Shown here piece after piece: positions 53,067 to 63,613 of a stretch of DNA of 64,000 nt. Both the position numbers and the translations under genes were made by a program. The notes under the pieces were generated by a model. It made no database searches. It was not told the DNA's origin and was given only the letters and a program-made list of their open reading frames with translations. Source of the DNA: Durusdinium trenchii (lineage: Eukaryota > Sar > Dinophyceae > Suessiales > Symbiodiniaceae); contig CAXAMN010015302.1 of assembly GCA_963970005.1 (NCBI GenBank), forward strand, positions 10,050 through 74,049. Reading direction: 5' to 3'. The number at the start of each line of letters is the position of its first letter. Position 1 is the stretch's first letter.

Positions 53067-53434
53067 TGTGTGTGTGTGTGTCCAACTCTGTGTCCAAGAA
53101 CAATTTTTAAAGGTTTCCAGTGTCCAGCAGGGGAACAGGCAGGGTACATCGTCGCCTGGTCAACGAAGCTGGCGATGTATCCGAGGATATGGAAGTGGGA
53201 CGCCGCTTCCACGTAGCTGCATTTGTTTGTGGCGTTGACAAGCTATTACCCCACTCTTCCGAACAAGGGCCACCGAGTCACTCTTTGTTTAACCGTTCTT
53301 TTGCGCTGACTCAGACTTCTCGACATACCATTGTGCAAGTCAAGGTCTATAACTGGCTGCAAGGTCAAGGGCTAGTGCAGCGGCGAACCAATACTGCAAT
53401 TTAAGTTCATTCAGTTGAGCTATTTATCTAAGTG
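53067..53434 (+). repeat. Left terminal repeat of the 53-kb element
   Basis: Starts in (GT)n, then CCAACTCTGTGTCCAAGA (hairpin), GTCCAGCAGGGG, GGCGTTGACAAGCTATTACC, and ends TATCTAAGTG. Confidence 0.85.
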
Positions 53435-53729
53435 TCTTCCCACTTGGGTGTGCGAATGCTGAAATAATACTGCCGAGTCCACGGAGATTCTCCAACAGAA
53501 GATCAGACAGTTTCATTCACGCTCATGATTTAGCCAATCTTCAACACTCAACCGACACACGACTTTTACTCCTTCTTTTTGCTCTTGTTCTTCTCTCCAT
53601 TTCGTTCTCTCTAGAGGCTTGTTGGATTGTAAATCCAGGTTGCGCCGATACCGGCTATATCATCACCAGCCCGACTAGTACCAGTTTTTGAGCGCGCGAG
53701 AATTTGCCCTTCGGCACCCAGTCGACCTT

Positions 53730-53905
53730 TCTCTATGTTTTCTTTTGTTTTTGTCTCCTCTTTCTTTCTGTCTTTCTTTCGTTCTTTCTTTCTTTTCTTC
53801 TCTTTTCTTTTCTTGTCTGTTCTCTTCTTTTCTTTTCTTTTCTTTTCTTTTCTTTCTTTCTCTCTTTATTTATTTTTTCTTTCTTTCGTTTTTTCTTCTC
53901 TACAG
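53730..53905. repeat. TTTC-rich pyrimidine tract
   Basis: Almost pure T and C on the plus strand, with runs of TTTTC. Placed before an AGGCTTGTTAGGTTGTAAAT word, as in the related elements. Confidence 0.9.
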
Positions 53906-54125
53906 GCTTGTTAGGTTGTAAATCAGGCTTCTTTGCCGAGTGAACTGAGCACTGAGTCCACTTCACTGTACGAATTCTTTCACTCCTTCCTTTTGCTCTT
54001 GCTCTTCTCTCCCTTTCCTTTTCTGTAGAGGCTTCTTAGGTTGTAAATCAGGTTTCTTTGCCGAGCCACCTGAGTACGGGGTCCGCTTCACTGCACAGAG
54101 TTCTTTCACTCTTTCCTCTTGCTCT

Positions 54126-54135
54126 NNNNNNNNNN
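54126..54135. other. Assembly gap of 10 N
   Basis: Ten N flanked on both sides by the same 20-bp stretch TTCACTCTTTCCTCTTGCTC, so the true sequence may be one copy or a longer array. Confidence 0.95.
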
Positions 54136-54243
54136 TTCACTCTTTCCTCTTGCTCTTGCTCTTCTCTCGCTTTCGTTTCTTCCGAGTTTCTGCCGAGTTT
54201 CTCAGTGCCTCCTTCGAGCGCCGAGTATTTACGGCACACTCTA

Positions 54244-54597
54244 TGTGTGTCCAACTCTGTGTCCAAGAGCAATTTTTAAAGGTGTCCAGTGTCCAGCAGG
54301 GGACCAGGCAGGGTACATCGTCGCCTGGTCAACGAAGCTGGCGATGTATCCGAGGATATGGAAGTGAGACGCCGCTTCCACATAGCTGCTTTTGTTTGTG
54401 GCGTTGACAAGCTGTTACCCCACTCTTCCGAACAAGGGCCACCGAGTCACTCTTTGTTTAACCGTTCTTTTGCGCTGACTTCTCGCCATACCATTGCGCA
54501 AGTCAAGGTCTATAATTGGCTGCAAGGTCAAGGGCTAGTGCAGTGGCGAATCAATACTGAAATTTATGTTCATTCAGTTGAGCTATATATCTAAGTG
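54244..54597 (+). repeat. Right terminal repeat of the 53-kb element
   Basis: Same parts as the left copy; here the hairpin stem CTCT/AGAG is perfect. Confidence 0.85.
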
Positions 54598-56461
54598 TGT
54601 TGCGTTGCTCGCAATATTGATCGAACTGCACTAAATTTCTAAATGTTTAGACCTTCATGTACGTTGCTGGCAAACTGCATGACTTCTTGTCGCTTTCAAG
54701 CTCAGCAATTCTTGGGCCGAGAGTGCACGGCAGAAGTTCGTCCAACTTTCAAGACAAGGACCAAGAAATGACAAGTAGCTTCAACTGCCAGTAGTCATTG
54801 AAGTGCACGCTTTTCTTAACAGCCAGGCTGCAGGTGATGAACCAATCTCTCCAAAAACCTAAGGAACAACTTCTATTCAAGCGCCTGGCATGTCACTCTC
54901 ACTAGCTGGGGATCACAGAGCCATCACTTGGCACCTGAATGAGTCAACAATGGAGCTGCCTGAAAAGCTGGTTGGCAGTCCTGACCTTTGCATGTGGTCA
55001 AATTCTTCCAACATGTGTACCCAGTGCTTTCCAATCTTGAGCTGAGAGTGCGACCCTTGGGCTTCTCATAAGCCTGTGACAGTTTCTTGGTAAAGCAAAC
55101 CACACAGGTCCGAAGGTAGCAGAGGGATTCTTGTAGAAAGAGGTCGAACACTGCTGCTGCCAATCACCTCATCGTAAGTCTCGTCCCAAGTCCACTTCAA
55201 CAATGGCCTTAGCAACAAAAATTAAAGTGTTGAATCTAAAGTTTAAACCCTCTGCAGAAGCCTGTTTCTAATCTTGGAGTTAAACACATAAATTGACGAA
55301 CAGTAGTGGGAATCGCTTTGCCATCATGTGAGGCCCCCTGAAACAAACAAACAAATCATAGTTGTGGACAAACGCAGCCACATGGGCGACGAATCACTGT
55401 CTACACAAGCCCGGAGGCCTGGCAGCAAAACACAGAAGAAGCGGAGGCAGAGTGGCCGGAGTACAAGAAATCTTGCCTCTTGGAAAGCACCCCAAAGTTT
55501 CAGCATTTATCTTTAGCCGCTTTGGCACTTCACCTCAAAGAAGCAGGCAACGGATACCCCCTCAGCAACCTCCTCAGCACTTTAAAGCACTTCCGGATAC
55601 TGAATTTAACCATGTGCTCCTGGATCACAGCTTTGGAATGGGATTGAAATTTTGGTGCGAATCTGGCACGTCAAGAAGCTTGAGAGAGCAATCTGCCCTT
55701 CAGCCCGTTTCTCTTAGACCGGCAGTTCTTGGCAAACTGCCAGTGCTGTGATCTCATGCACAAGTGTTGTACAGCAAGTTTCTCAACACCTTATCCAACA
55801 CCAGCACCTCTGTCGGGAAGCCAGCTCAGCAGCTCAGCCGATTGCTACGTCCCTGTCGAACCAAGGCCAGTTGACAACGCCTGGCTCAAAAGTAGATGTT
55901 GGCGAGACGTCAACGCCATGCACCATGCGGCGCCCTAGCAGTTCCCGTGGTAGTGCTTGTGCTGAATTTCAGCGGCGCAAAAGCCCACAGTGCCCAGTCA
56001 TGCTGGCGGGGACCAGTTCTTTTTTCCCAGCCGTACCCCACACTGACATCAGTCATATGCATGCAGGGCGTTGGCGTATATAGTCAAAAGAAGCCGTGGC
56101 ATATTTAAGCATCAGACAGTGCGAGTGAAGGATGCTATATATATATATATACGTGAATCTTCAGCAACAGTTTCTGTGTAATCATAACCTCCTAAGATAT
56201 GTTCAAGAGTGTGCTTTTTTGCGTAACGCAGCTAATTTTGTCTCGGGCGATGGACTCGTTTTTTACATAAGAAACTCTGAGTGCACAATTGGGCTGGAAA
56301 GATATTTGGCGCATAGGATCTTCGTGGTTAGCCCTGAGCACATGACCCAAAAACTTAGATTCTTTTTGGAGATATCATTGGCTGAAAGGTTCGAACGCCT
56401 CGATTTGGGTATGCCAGCGGTGTACATCTACTCAGAACTTATCCATTTGTGTTTCTTCTGT
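54598..56461. other. Intergenic sequence, no gene recognised
   Basis: Open frames at 54924-55163 (minus) and 55362-56083 (plus) carry no recognisable motif. A (TA)n tract lies at 56143-56160. Confidence 0.5.
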
Positions 56462-57060
56462 CTATGACGTTGATGGAACCATGAAAATTCTCCTCAGGTA
56501 CCGTAGTTGGAAGGCCTCAATTTTCTTCAGCATGGCTTCCGTGAGGTGTACAGTTCCAAGCACATAAAACAAGTTTGATCCAACAACTGCATCAAAAATA
56601 AGCAGTTGCCAGTTCACATTTGCATTTGCTTTGCAGTATGGCAGCAATTTGAACCAGGTTTGTCTTACTTCTTGCACTTTGTTCTTCGTGTCGGATGTGT
56701 GCTTCCTTGTGGGTTTCGTTTCCTAAATAAGTCGCTTCGAACTTCTTTGGTAATGGTTCATGATATTCAACATGGACCAAACCATCCTTCTTCATTTGTA
56801 TCACCACACACTTGTCTTAGTTTAGCCGCAGTCCGTATTTGCAGGAGAATAGTTTCAGTGAGCTTTAACACTTCATTCAACGCCCTGCTGTCAGTAGAAA
56901 AATGAATGGTATCATCTGCATGGTAAACTAAATCAAAACCCAGATTTGGGACTCTGCCATTGTGTACCCGTCGACTGATGTTGGAGCGAATTTCAAAATC
57001 CACACAAAACATCACAACAACAAACAAATAGGGGAAAGGGATGATCCAAACTCACAAGAA
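56462..57060 (-). pseudogene. LINE reverse transcriptase, catalytic and C-terminal part, broken
   Basis: Carries FVVVMFCVDFEIRSN, FDLVYHADDTIHFSTDSRAL (the YxDD-type box reads HADD) and VGSNLFYVLGTVHLTEAMLK. At least two frames are needed. Confidence 0.75.
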
Positions 57061-57140
57061 ATGTTGGTTTTTCACAGCAGTCGCGAATGATATCGCAATA
57101 ATGTTGACTAAACCTTTTTGGTTGGAAAGCGACGATTAGT

Positions 57141-57804
57141 TTATCGTGTTGCACAAGGGGCTAGACTTAATCGGGCACCTTTTGACTCGGCGTAGTCTTG
57201 GAGTCTGCGAATGATATATGTGGCATGGGATGTTGATCTTTGAGGCCGAAATCCGTACTGTGTATTGGATAAAGCATTGTTAATAGTATTTTGCATTCTT
57301 TGACGATCATATATATATATAGAGAGAGAGAGAGATGGGTCTATAATTGGCAGCATTGTCGGAATCTCCTCTCTTGAAGAGGGAGACAACCCTCGCAAGA
57401 AAATGCTCTGTAGGCGCTTCCTTACATCGCCAGCAGCTGTTGATGAGGCTTAATAGGAACTGTCGGTCGCCGCGGTTTAACCATGCCAGCAATTCCACTT
57501 GGAGGCCATCTGGGCCCGGTTGTTTATTGTCTTTAGTTGACTTTAATGCTGCGTTCAACTTTTCAAGAGCGAATACACTTTCATCTGCCCCGCTATTCAA
57601 TAATAAGATTGGCGCAGCATGCGGCGTTCCTGGTTTTAAATGGTGTTCCCAGTGTTTTGACTCGAGGTAATTGGCAATGGTCTGCGCCCTCTCTACTATA
57701 CTATAGGCACATGTTTTCCATGTTCGTTTTTCATCTGAACATACTGCAGTGGATTTTGGTTTTAACATTTTACTGCCTTCCACAATCCTTTCTTGAGTTG
57801 TCAT
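57141..57804 (-). pseudogene. LINE reverse transcriptase, N-terminal part, broken
   Basis: Carries NKQPGPDGLQVELLAWL, ARVVSLFKRGD and ANYRPISL, then after a (GA)n(TA)n tract at 57309-57345 continues in another frame as RMQNTINNALSNTQYGFRPQ. About 20-30 residues expected between are replaced by the simple repeat. Confidence 0.8.
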
Positions 57805-58294
57805 TGTCGTACCTCTTGCGAGGACCCTCCGTTGTTCTTAAGTAAGTTGGTTTCTTTTGCAACTTTTACCCATGTGTTTCTTGAAATATATGAATTATTT
57901 CTTTTCTATTGGTATAGCTTCCAAAAATATGTTCAGCAGCGCGCAAGATACCTTCAACAGCTTTTTGGCACAAAGACTGCTGCGACACAGATTGAACACA
58001 TCCAGAGTTGACACAATTCCACTCCAGCTAGAGTAGGTTTCAGGAATTTCTTAGTCTTAGACGTCTTGGGCTCTTGCACGCGCTTGTTGGGTTTTATCTC
58101 GAATTCCGCTTCTACTACTAAATGATCCGAACCAAAAGGAGTGTCTCGCCGGCTTTGGGCATCTGCGCACGCAGTTCTCCATGTCGAATTTGTCAGCCAG
58201 TAGTCGCTTTTTGCATGTCTGTAAGCATCAAAAAGGAGCCAAGTTTAGAATTATATATATATATATATGTTAATCTTCTTTGTACGTTATCAAC

Positions 58295-59050
58295 CTATCT
58301 AAGTTTCGAAAACTGACTGTTCAGGATCTTGAGATGATGCGTTTTGCACCAATGTGCCCTGCTTTCTTTTGCTTGGTCACTCATGTTGTTCAGGTATTCC
58401 ATTCCTCTCCCAATTATGTACGGGCCACAAACATCAGTGTCCACTTTTGTACGTAATGGATAAACATCAGTGTCCACTTTTCGTAGGTAATGGATCCTAG
58501 CGTTAAAGTCCCCACCAATGATATACCTTCCATGACAGGATGTAACTTCTGCAGATATGTATATATAAATAGATATATAGATAAGTGTGTTCATAAAAAG
58601 TGTCCTTGTCCTTGGTTGAACGGCTGTCTGGGGCACATGCGCATATCATTAAAACATCAAGCCCGTGACACGAAAAGGTAATGGACATAATGCGGCCTTT
58701 TCTTTGGTGTACATGCGTAACGGAGTTTAAGACTATAATGCCTACCCCTGCATGTTCAAAATCCGCGGCAAGTCGATGGCTGGTCTGAGCTTCTATAGTG
58801 CGCTCCCCGAGGGCAGGATTCTCTCGTTTTTTGCGTTCCTGGTCTCGAATCGTGGATTCAATACCATCCCTGTTCTCAATACAGCTTATATATATATTAT
58901 AAATTCGGCTTCCGTTTTTAAAGGAACCTTATACTCACGCTTTTTCATGAGGTTAGTTACAGTTAAAGTTAAAGATGTCTTTTTCGTTGGCTGGCTCAGT
59001 CCTCTAACGTTCAACGTGGCAGCTTGCTTCCTTTGTGGGCTCAGTTGCTT
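58295..59050 (-). pseudogene. LINE endonuclease domain, broken
   Basis: Reads from AATLNVRGLSQPTKK through AGVGIIVLNSVTHVHQRKG and GLDVLMICACAPDS to GGDFNARIHYLRKVDTDV. The endonuclease/exonuclease/phosphatase motif GDFNAR is intact. (TA)n tracts at 58884-58899 and 58558-58590 interrupt it. A KVDTDV segment is duplicated in tandem (58438-58495). Confidence 0.75.
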
Positions 59051-60230
59051 CATCTGCTGAAGGCGCTCACGTGCTGTTTGTGCAAATGTTGTTCATCTGG
59101 TCCTTTTATCACTCGTTGTGGTGTGTAGCTGCTATTTCATATAGCGCCTTCGAAGTAGATGAGCTTCTTGTCCTCAAAATTGTTCTTGTGGTGATAGCCT
59201 GTTTTTCTGCAAGTTCTGTCTTCTTGCTTGCTTCTGTATCATCGTCTGCTTGTTCGAAGGATATGGTTTTTCCTTGTGGTGTCTGTGGTTCTGTTTCCTC
59301 TTTTCTCTTCCCTCCTCTTTATCTCTGCCTTTTCTCTGATATCTTTCTTCTCTGCTAAATGCGGCTTTCTTACTGCCATGGCTTAATGGCGGTTGCCTGC
59401 ATGACTTTGTCTAGTTTCTCTTGAGCCCAAACCCCTTTAAGGACATTAGCTATTCTTTCCTCAAGTGAAAAGAAGTCTAACAAAGAAAAGAGTGTAAGTT
59501 GCAGAACCTGGACAGGGTAGAACCTTAAAGCTTTCATGGTTCAAAGGGTGCCAAAGCGCAACGGGGGAGAAATGAAATGCACTGCCATGTCGCGTCAACC
59601 TATCTTTGTGTTTCAGAGCCGGACGCTTGCTCGATCTGTAAAATTGCGCAAGAAACACTTGCTTAATTCTTGGCCGACCCTGCCACCTACTCAGCGCGAC
59701 ACTGCTCGGTAAAAATGTGGCAGGGGCCTGGCCTCAGCTGCTTGCTGTTCAAGGCCTTTTTTCTGAAAATGCTTTTATAAAAGCGCATGAGGCCAACTCG
59801 AAGTTTTGCAAAACACTTTGGGCCTGTCGATCATGTCATCCAGGAACAAGGCAGTGTAAGGAATGACAGTACCTGCTGCAAACTCCCGGACGCTTGGAGA
59901 ACAAAGGGCATTACTAGTAGTAGCTACTGGCGCCCGTTGAAGTTAATACATTTTGCATGTGGGATACTAAACCACCATGGAACGCCGATTTGCAAAAGTC
60001 AGTACTTAAGTCAAGACTGCTGGCCTTCCCCATTGTAAACGCTACATACAGAACAAGGTTCTCCAGATTCACCTTTCCCAAAAGAGAAAACATCAACTGC
60101 AAATCCCAATGGCAACGCAATTTGGAGAGCTACCCGGCGTGGTAACTTACCCCTTCGCACATGAACTTGACCCACCCCCATGGCACACCGCTTACCCCAC
60201 GAATGTAAGAACTTACCCCATTTGGACAAA

Positions 60231-60648
60231 ATGGCACACCGCTTCCAGACAAGCACTTTTTCTCCTAGATTGTTTCTAAACCTACACTATTCCATTGCGA
60301 TTCAACCTTCTACATGTTGATGTTTTCAAAGGCTATCTATGGGTTGCCGTGATCCAATCCCCATGGCACCCCGATTCTGACCCACATGTTGGTACCAGCT
60401 TTAAGTTTCTACCTGGAGTGCAAACAGCATGGAATTGTTCTTTAAACGTCAAAAATGTCTATGCGTTCTTGTGTGTATTCCTCTCCCAATCCCCATGGCA
60501 CACCGCTTCGAAACAAGCACTTTTTCTCCTAGCCTAGATTGTTTCTAAACCTACACCATTCCATTGCGATTCAATCTTCTACACGTTGATGGGTTCTAAG
60601 GTTTCCTATGGGCTGAAATGATCCAACCCCCATGGCACACCGATTCTG
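60231..60648. repeat. Diverged direct duplication (60231-60380, 60494-60648)
   Basis: Both copies contain CAAGCACTTTTTCTCCTAG, TTGTTTCTAAACCTACAC, CCATTGCGATTCAA and end CCGATTCTG. Confidence 0.8.
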
Positions 60649-60793
60649 TGACACCACACCGTGACTAAGTCACGGCAGAGTCACTTAGTTTTCGCCAAAA
60701 CCATGCTTTCCAAGCCCAGTTTACAACCGGACACTGCCACAATGATTGGGTTTGTGCAACAACAGCCAGGAGCAAATGAGTAGGCTTTGTAGC

Positions 60794-60920
60794 GCAGGCA
60801 GCGGCAGCGGCAGCAGCAAGCAGCAGCCAACCAGCAGCAAAACAACACCAACAACCCAACAGCAGCAGAAGGTAACCAGCAGCAAGGCAGCAGCAGCAGA
60901 AAACCAGCAGCAGACCGGCA
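60794..60920. repeat. CAG/CGGCAG-rich microsatellite-like stretch
   Basis: Repeated CAGCAG, CGGCAG and AACCAGCAGC words, giving Ser/Gln or Leu/Cys shadow frames. Confidence 0.85.
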
Positions 60921-61710
60921 GCACCAGCGAAGGTAGCCCAATCAAGCTTTCCCCCAAGGGCACACCTCATCTGGCACAAGTTCATGCCACTCAATAGCGT
61001 GCCCGCTTCACAGCGGAAGCCAGGTTTCCACGAGGACCCTGCTTCCGAGGGTTGGCCCTATAAGTAAGCCCTTGGAGGGTTGGACATATGAGACCCACAA
61101 TCCCAAGATGAAGGGGAACCTATGGGCTGCCTATAGAAACCTCTAGAAACAACCTATGGGTTGCCTGCCAACTTCCTTTTGGTAGGTCTTGTGCAATCAA
61201 AACACTGTGAACGCTGAGTAAACCAAGCCCATTGAATAAAACCATGCATTTAGAAAACATCTTCCAACGCACTCTATCCTGCAAGGAAACGCTATAGTGT
61301 ATCGACTTCCTGGTTTGCTCATCACCTTCTATCTGCTATTTGAAAAAAAGCGCGTCTCGACTTCAACAACTGGCAGTAGAAGCTACTTTTTTGGTTAGTC
61401 TTTATGTCTTGCCCAAATGCAAATCCTGTACACTGAGCAGGACGCACCATCTCGCAACCGGGTGTGCTGCTTGTTCAGCTGACAGTCCATCAAGTGCTTG
61501 GTTCGACGCCTTTGCAGATTTGCGCGGAAGTGTTGCTTGCTCGTAGTTTGTGGACAGCAATTGCTCGCGCAAACTTGATTGTAGATTGATGATTTGCCTC
61601 GGTTGCCTCGGCTTGAGTCTCTACCCCTGTGGACCTCGCACCGTGTGATAACCTCGCTAGAAGCTGCAACTTAGTCCTCAACGCGAGGTCATCAGTCTCC
61701 TTGTACCGGA

Positions 61711-62282
61711 CGAAGCTGGTACGGCCTTGATGTCGAACGGAGTTTCTGTGGGTTTTCCGTATTCACCGTTCTTCCCCATTCCCAGCTTGCAAGATCCACA
61801 CCCAAGCAGAAGTTTGTCTCCTCAATGGCCCAGTCCGAACTCCTGTGAAGACACAGAAAATGGCATCTGCCAACAAACAGTTGCTTGGTTTGGTCTTTTT
61901 TACTGTTTGGTTGCAAGCATAAAGGACATACACGTTCGGCGCACTTCTTCACGAGTTGGTCATCCGTCACTTCTTGACCCTCATAGGCTGAGAAGAACCT
62001 GCCAAAGTGCGCAAGCTTACAAAGAACAGAAGTAAACAGCAAATGCCAGCCAGCGCATAATTGATTAAAAAAAGAACACCAACACAAAAGAACAAGCAGG
62101 ACGAATAGTCTTGGACATCAAATATAACTTTGAGCAAATGGCTGCTAGTATACGGTCACTACTAAACGCTTTGAGGGTTCACTTCGCACCTCTGTCCCAG
62201 CGGCACAAATGCAGCTACTGGGGCTTTGCCCAAAATTGGGCGAGACACCAAAGAACCGAATCGACGTGCTGTTGGAACAAGC
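61711..62282 (-). CDS. Candidate exons of an unrecognised gene
   Basis: Three minus-strand stretches look exon-like. From 62282 (AG|GCTTGT): LVPTARRFGSLVSRPILG and APVAAFVPLGQR, resembling an organelle presequence. 61934-61998 (AG|GTTCTT, donor GT): FFSAYEGQEVTDDQLVKKCA. From 61842 (AG|GAGTTC): either VRTGPLRRQTSAWVWILQAG or, in another frame, an open run to 61711. All three acceptors follow the AG|G rule. The family is unknown and the reality of the gene uncertain. Confidence 0.25.
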
Positions 62283-62845
62283 CTGGCTGCAAGACGTGAA
62301 ACAAGTCTCACTTTGGAACGATTGACATCGCTTGAGTTTCATTGTGTGAAACAACTGCTTCTTTGCTCGATGTTGCTTTGCAAGATGGCCAAATCAATCA
62401 GCCGTTGCGTGAGCTGCACATGCCAGCATGTCAACCCCTTGTACCAGGAAAAATCTAAAGCCTACTAGTACTTGGGGAAGTGTGGGGTTTTGCAGCCTTC
62501 ACCTGAGTTGTTCGCTTGGTGTGCTCTATTTGTTCGTCCTGCTACAGCCACTGTCAGGTGTTTTGTCTTACAAATGCTAACAGAATAACTGAATTATCCA
62601 TCATTCCCTGGCTTCTATTGCTTACTGCTGGCTTTGTTTTCCTAACCTACGTTGTTCAATTGTGGTTGCATCAAAGATGCCGAAGGCGTTCTTGGCGCTG
62701 TGATTGCCACAAAGTATGCAAGGCTCTTCGCGCAAAGAAATAAAACCAGCAAAAGCCCATTGCTTCTTGCAATCCCAGGACCGTTCTGCCATGTGCGGAA
62801 GTCCAAAAGCCGAGACAGGGTCCTGAACCAGAAAGAACCAAGCCG

Positions 62846-62890
62846 TTATATATATATATATAGTTAAATACATTTATATATATATATATA
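62846..62890. repeat. (TA)n tracts
   Basis: Two alternating TA runs at about 62846-62860 and 62876-62890, just before the probable start of the second Copia LTR. Other (TA)n tracts lie near 13174, 16851, 51515, 56143 and 58247. Confidence 0.9.
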
Positions 62891-63081
62891 TGCAAGTGTT
62901 CACTTGGACGATCATCCCACGATAGCTAGTGTAGTGATCGAGTCGCACCGCGACCGAAGTTCTTTTGGTACAAGACATCCAGCAGACGGAAAACCGCCTG
63001 ACGAGTCGCACTCACGCCATTCCGCATCGGTGTCCACGGGATCCAGTACCTTCGAGCTTGACACCTCCGGGCTACCGTGCA
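62891..63081 (+). repeat. Probable 5' LTR of a second Copia element (left border uncertain)
   Basis: Sequence directly before a Copia-type PBS. It ends ACCGTGCA. If it starts TGCAAGTG right after the (TA)n tract, it is 191 bp with TG...CA ends. The other LTR is outside the window, so the start cannot be checked here. Confidence 0.5.
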
Positions 63082-63094
63082 TGGTAGCGGAGCC
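63082..63094 (+). other. Primer-binding site of the second Copia element
   Basis: TGGTAGCGGAGCC, identical to the PBS of the first Copia element and again directly after a CA end. Confidence 0.8.
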
Positions 63095-63169
63095 TCACCT
63101 CGCGTGAGGCTCCAAAGATCTAGGGACCTTCAGCTCCTGTCGCCTTGCCACAGGAGACACTACGGTGCC

Positions 63170-63613
63170 ATGGAGAAGACCTATATGCAGATCGAGCGCA
63201 ACAAGGAAGGCGTCCCATGTTGGGACGGCAATGCAGCGACGTTTCAAGAGTATGCCGAGATGGCAAGTCACTGGGAACAGTCAGTGCCCATCCACAAGCG
63301 ATACCTTTGTGGCCCCAAGCTGCAAGCAGAGCTGACCGGAACGGCAAGGAGATTTGTGATGTCCATGAAACCTGGATGGATCTCCTTTGACGGTGGCGTG
63401 CAAACGCTCTTAGACCACCTTCGCAAGCACCTAGGTCAGCCTCAGCTCACCGAGATGTCGGAGTACATGTCCAAGTACTTCAAGATGACCAAACGCCGCA
63501 GGCAAGAAGGCATGAACGACTACATCACTCGGAAAGCTGAAATATATGCTCGGGCCTGTCAAACTTTGGATCGTGTACAACGTCGCTTTTCACCCACATT
63601 GGCCAGCGTCTGA
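63170..63613 (+). CDS. Second Copia element: gag, first frame
   Basis: From MEKTYMQIERNKEGVPCWDG, 75 nt after the PBS. Contains YAEMASHWEQSVP, GPKLQAELTGTARRFVMSM and LLDHLRKHLGQPQLTEMSEY, the usual layout of dinoflagellate and plant Copia gag (core before the zinc knuckle). The frame closes at 63613; related sequence continues in frame 1, so a shift lies at about 63590-63601. Confidence 0.75.
   Translation: MEKTYMQIERNKEGVPCWDGNAATFQEYAEMASHWEQSVPIHKRYLCGPKLQAELTGTARRFVMSMKPGWISFDGGVQTLLDHLRKHLGQPQLTEMSEYMSKYFKMTKRRRQEGMNDYITRKAEIYARACQTLDRVQRRFSPTLASV

Larger units (their letters stand above)
53067..54597. mobile_element. Short non-coding paired-repeat element upstream of the S1 gene
   Basis: Direct repeats 53067-53434 and 54244-54597, highly similar, flank about 800 bp without coding capacity. 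The internal part has CCCACTTGGGTGTG, a GCGCCGATACCGGC palindrome (53642-53655), long TTTC/TTCT tracts (53730-53905), several AGGCTTGTTAGGTTGTAAAT copies and a diverged GCGCCGAGTATTTACGGC at 54218. It is related in layout to units D, E and the GH3 intron-1 element. A 10-N gap lies inside. Confidence 0.75.
56462..59090 (-). mobile_element. Decayed LINE (non-LTR retrotransposon) with apurinic-type endonuclease and RT
   Basis: Fragments on the minus strand keep LINE order: endonuclease N-terminus (ATLNVRGLSQPTKK, about 59020), GVGIIVLNSV, SCHGRYIIGGDFNARI (58.5 kb), then RT with NKQPGPDGLQVELL and NAANYRPIS (57.4 kb), TQYGFRPQRST (57.25 kb), LFVVVMFCVDF and VYHADDTIHFST (56.9 kb), and a tail LRYLRRIF (56.5 kb). 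Frames are broken by shifts and by at least three (TA)n or (GA)n tracts. No poly-A end or target duplication was identified. Confidence 0.85.
59091..61690. other. Intergenic sequence with a duplicated block and CAG-rich stretch
   Basis: No gene recognised. 60231-60380 and 60494-60648 are diverged direct copies (ATGGCACACCGCTTC ... CCGATTCTG). 60790-60920 is CAG/CAGCGG-rich. The reverse complement near 59050-59350 may be an ORF1 remnant of the LINE. Confidence 0.55.

Noticed and set aside
53688-53943. Phe/Leu/Ser-rich membrane-protein-like frames
   Set aside because: Translation of the TTTC tract.
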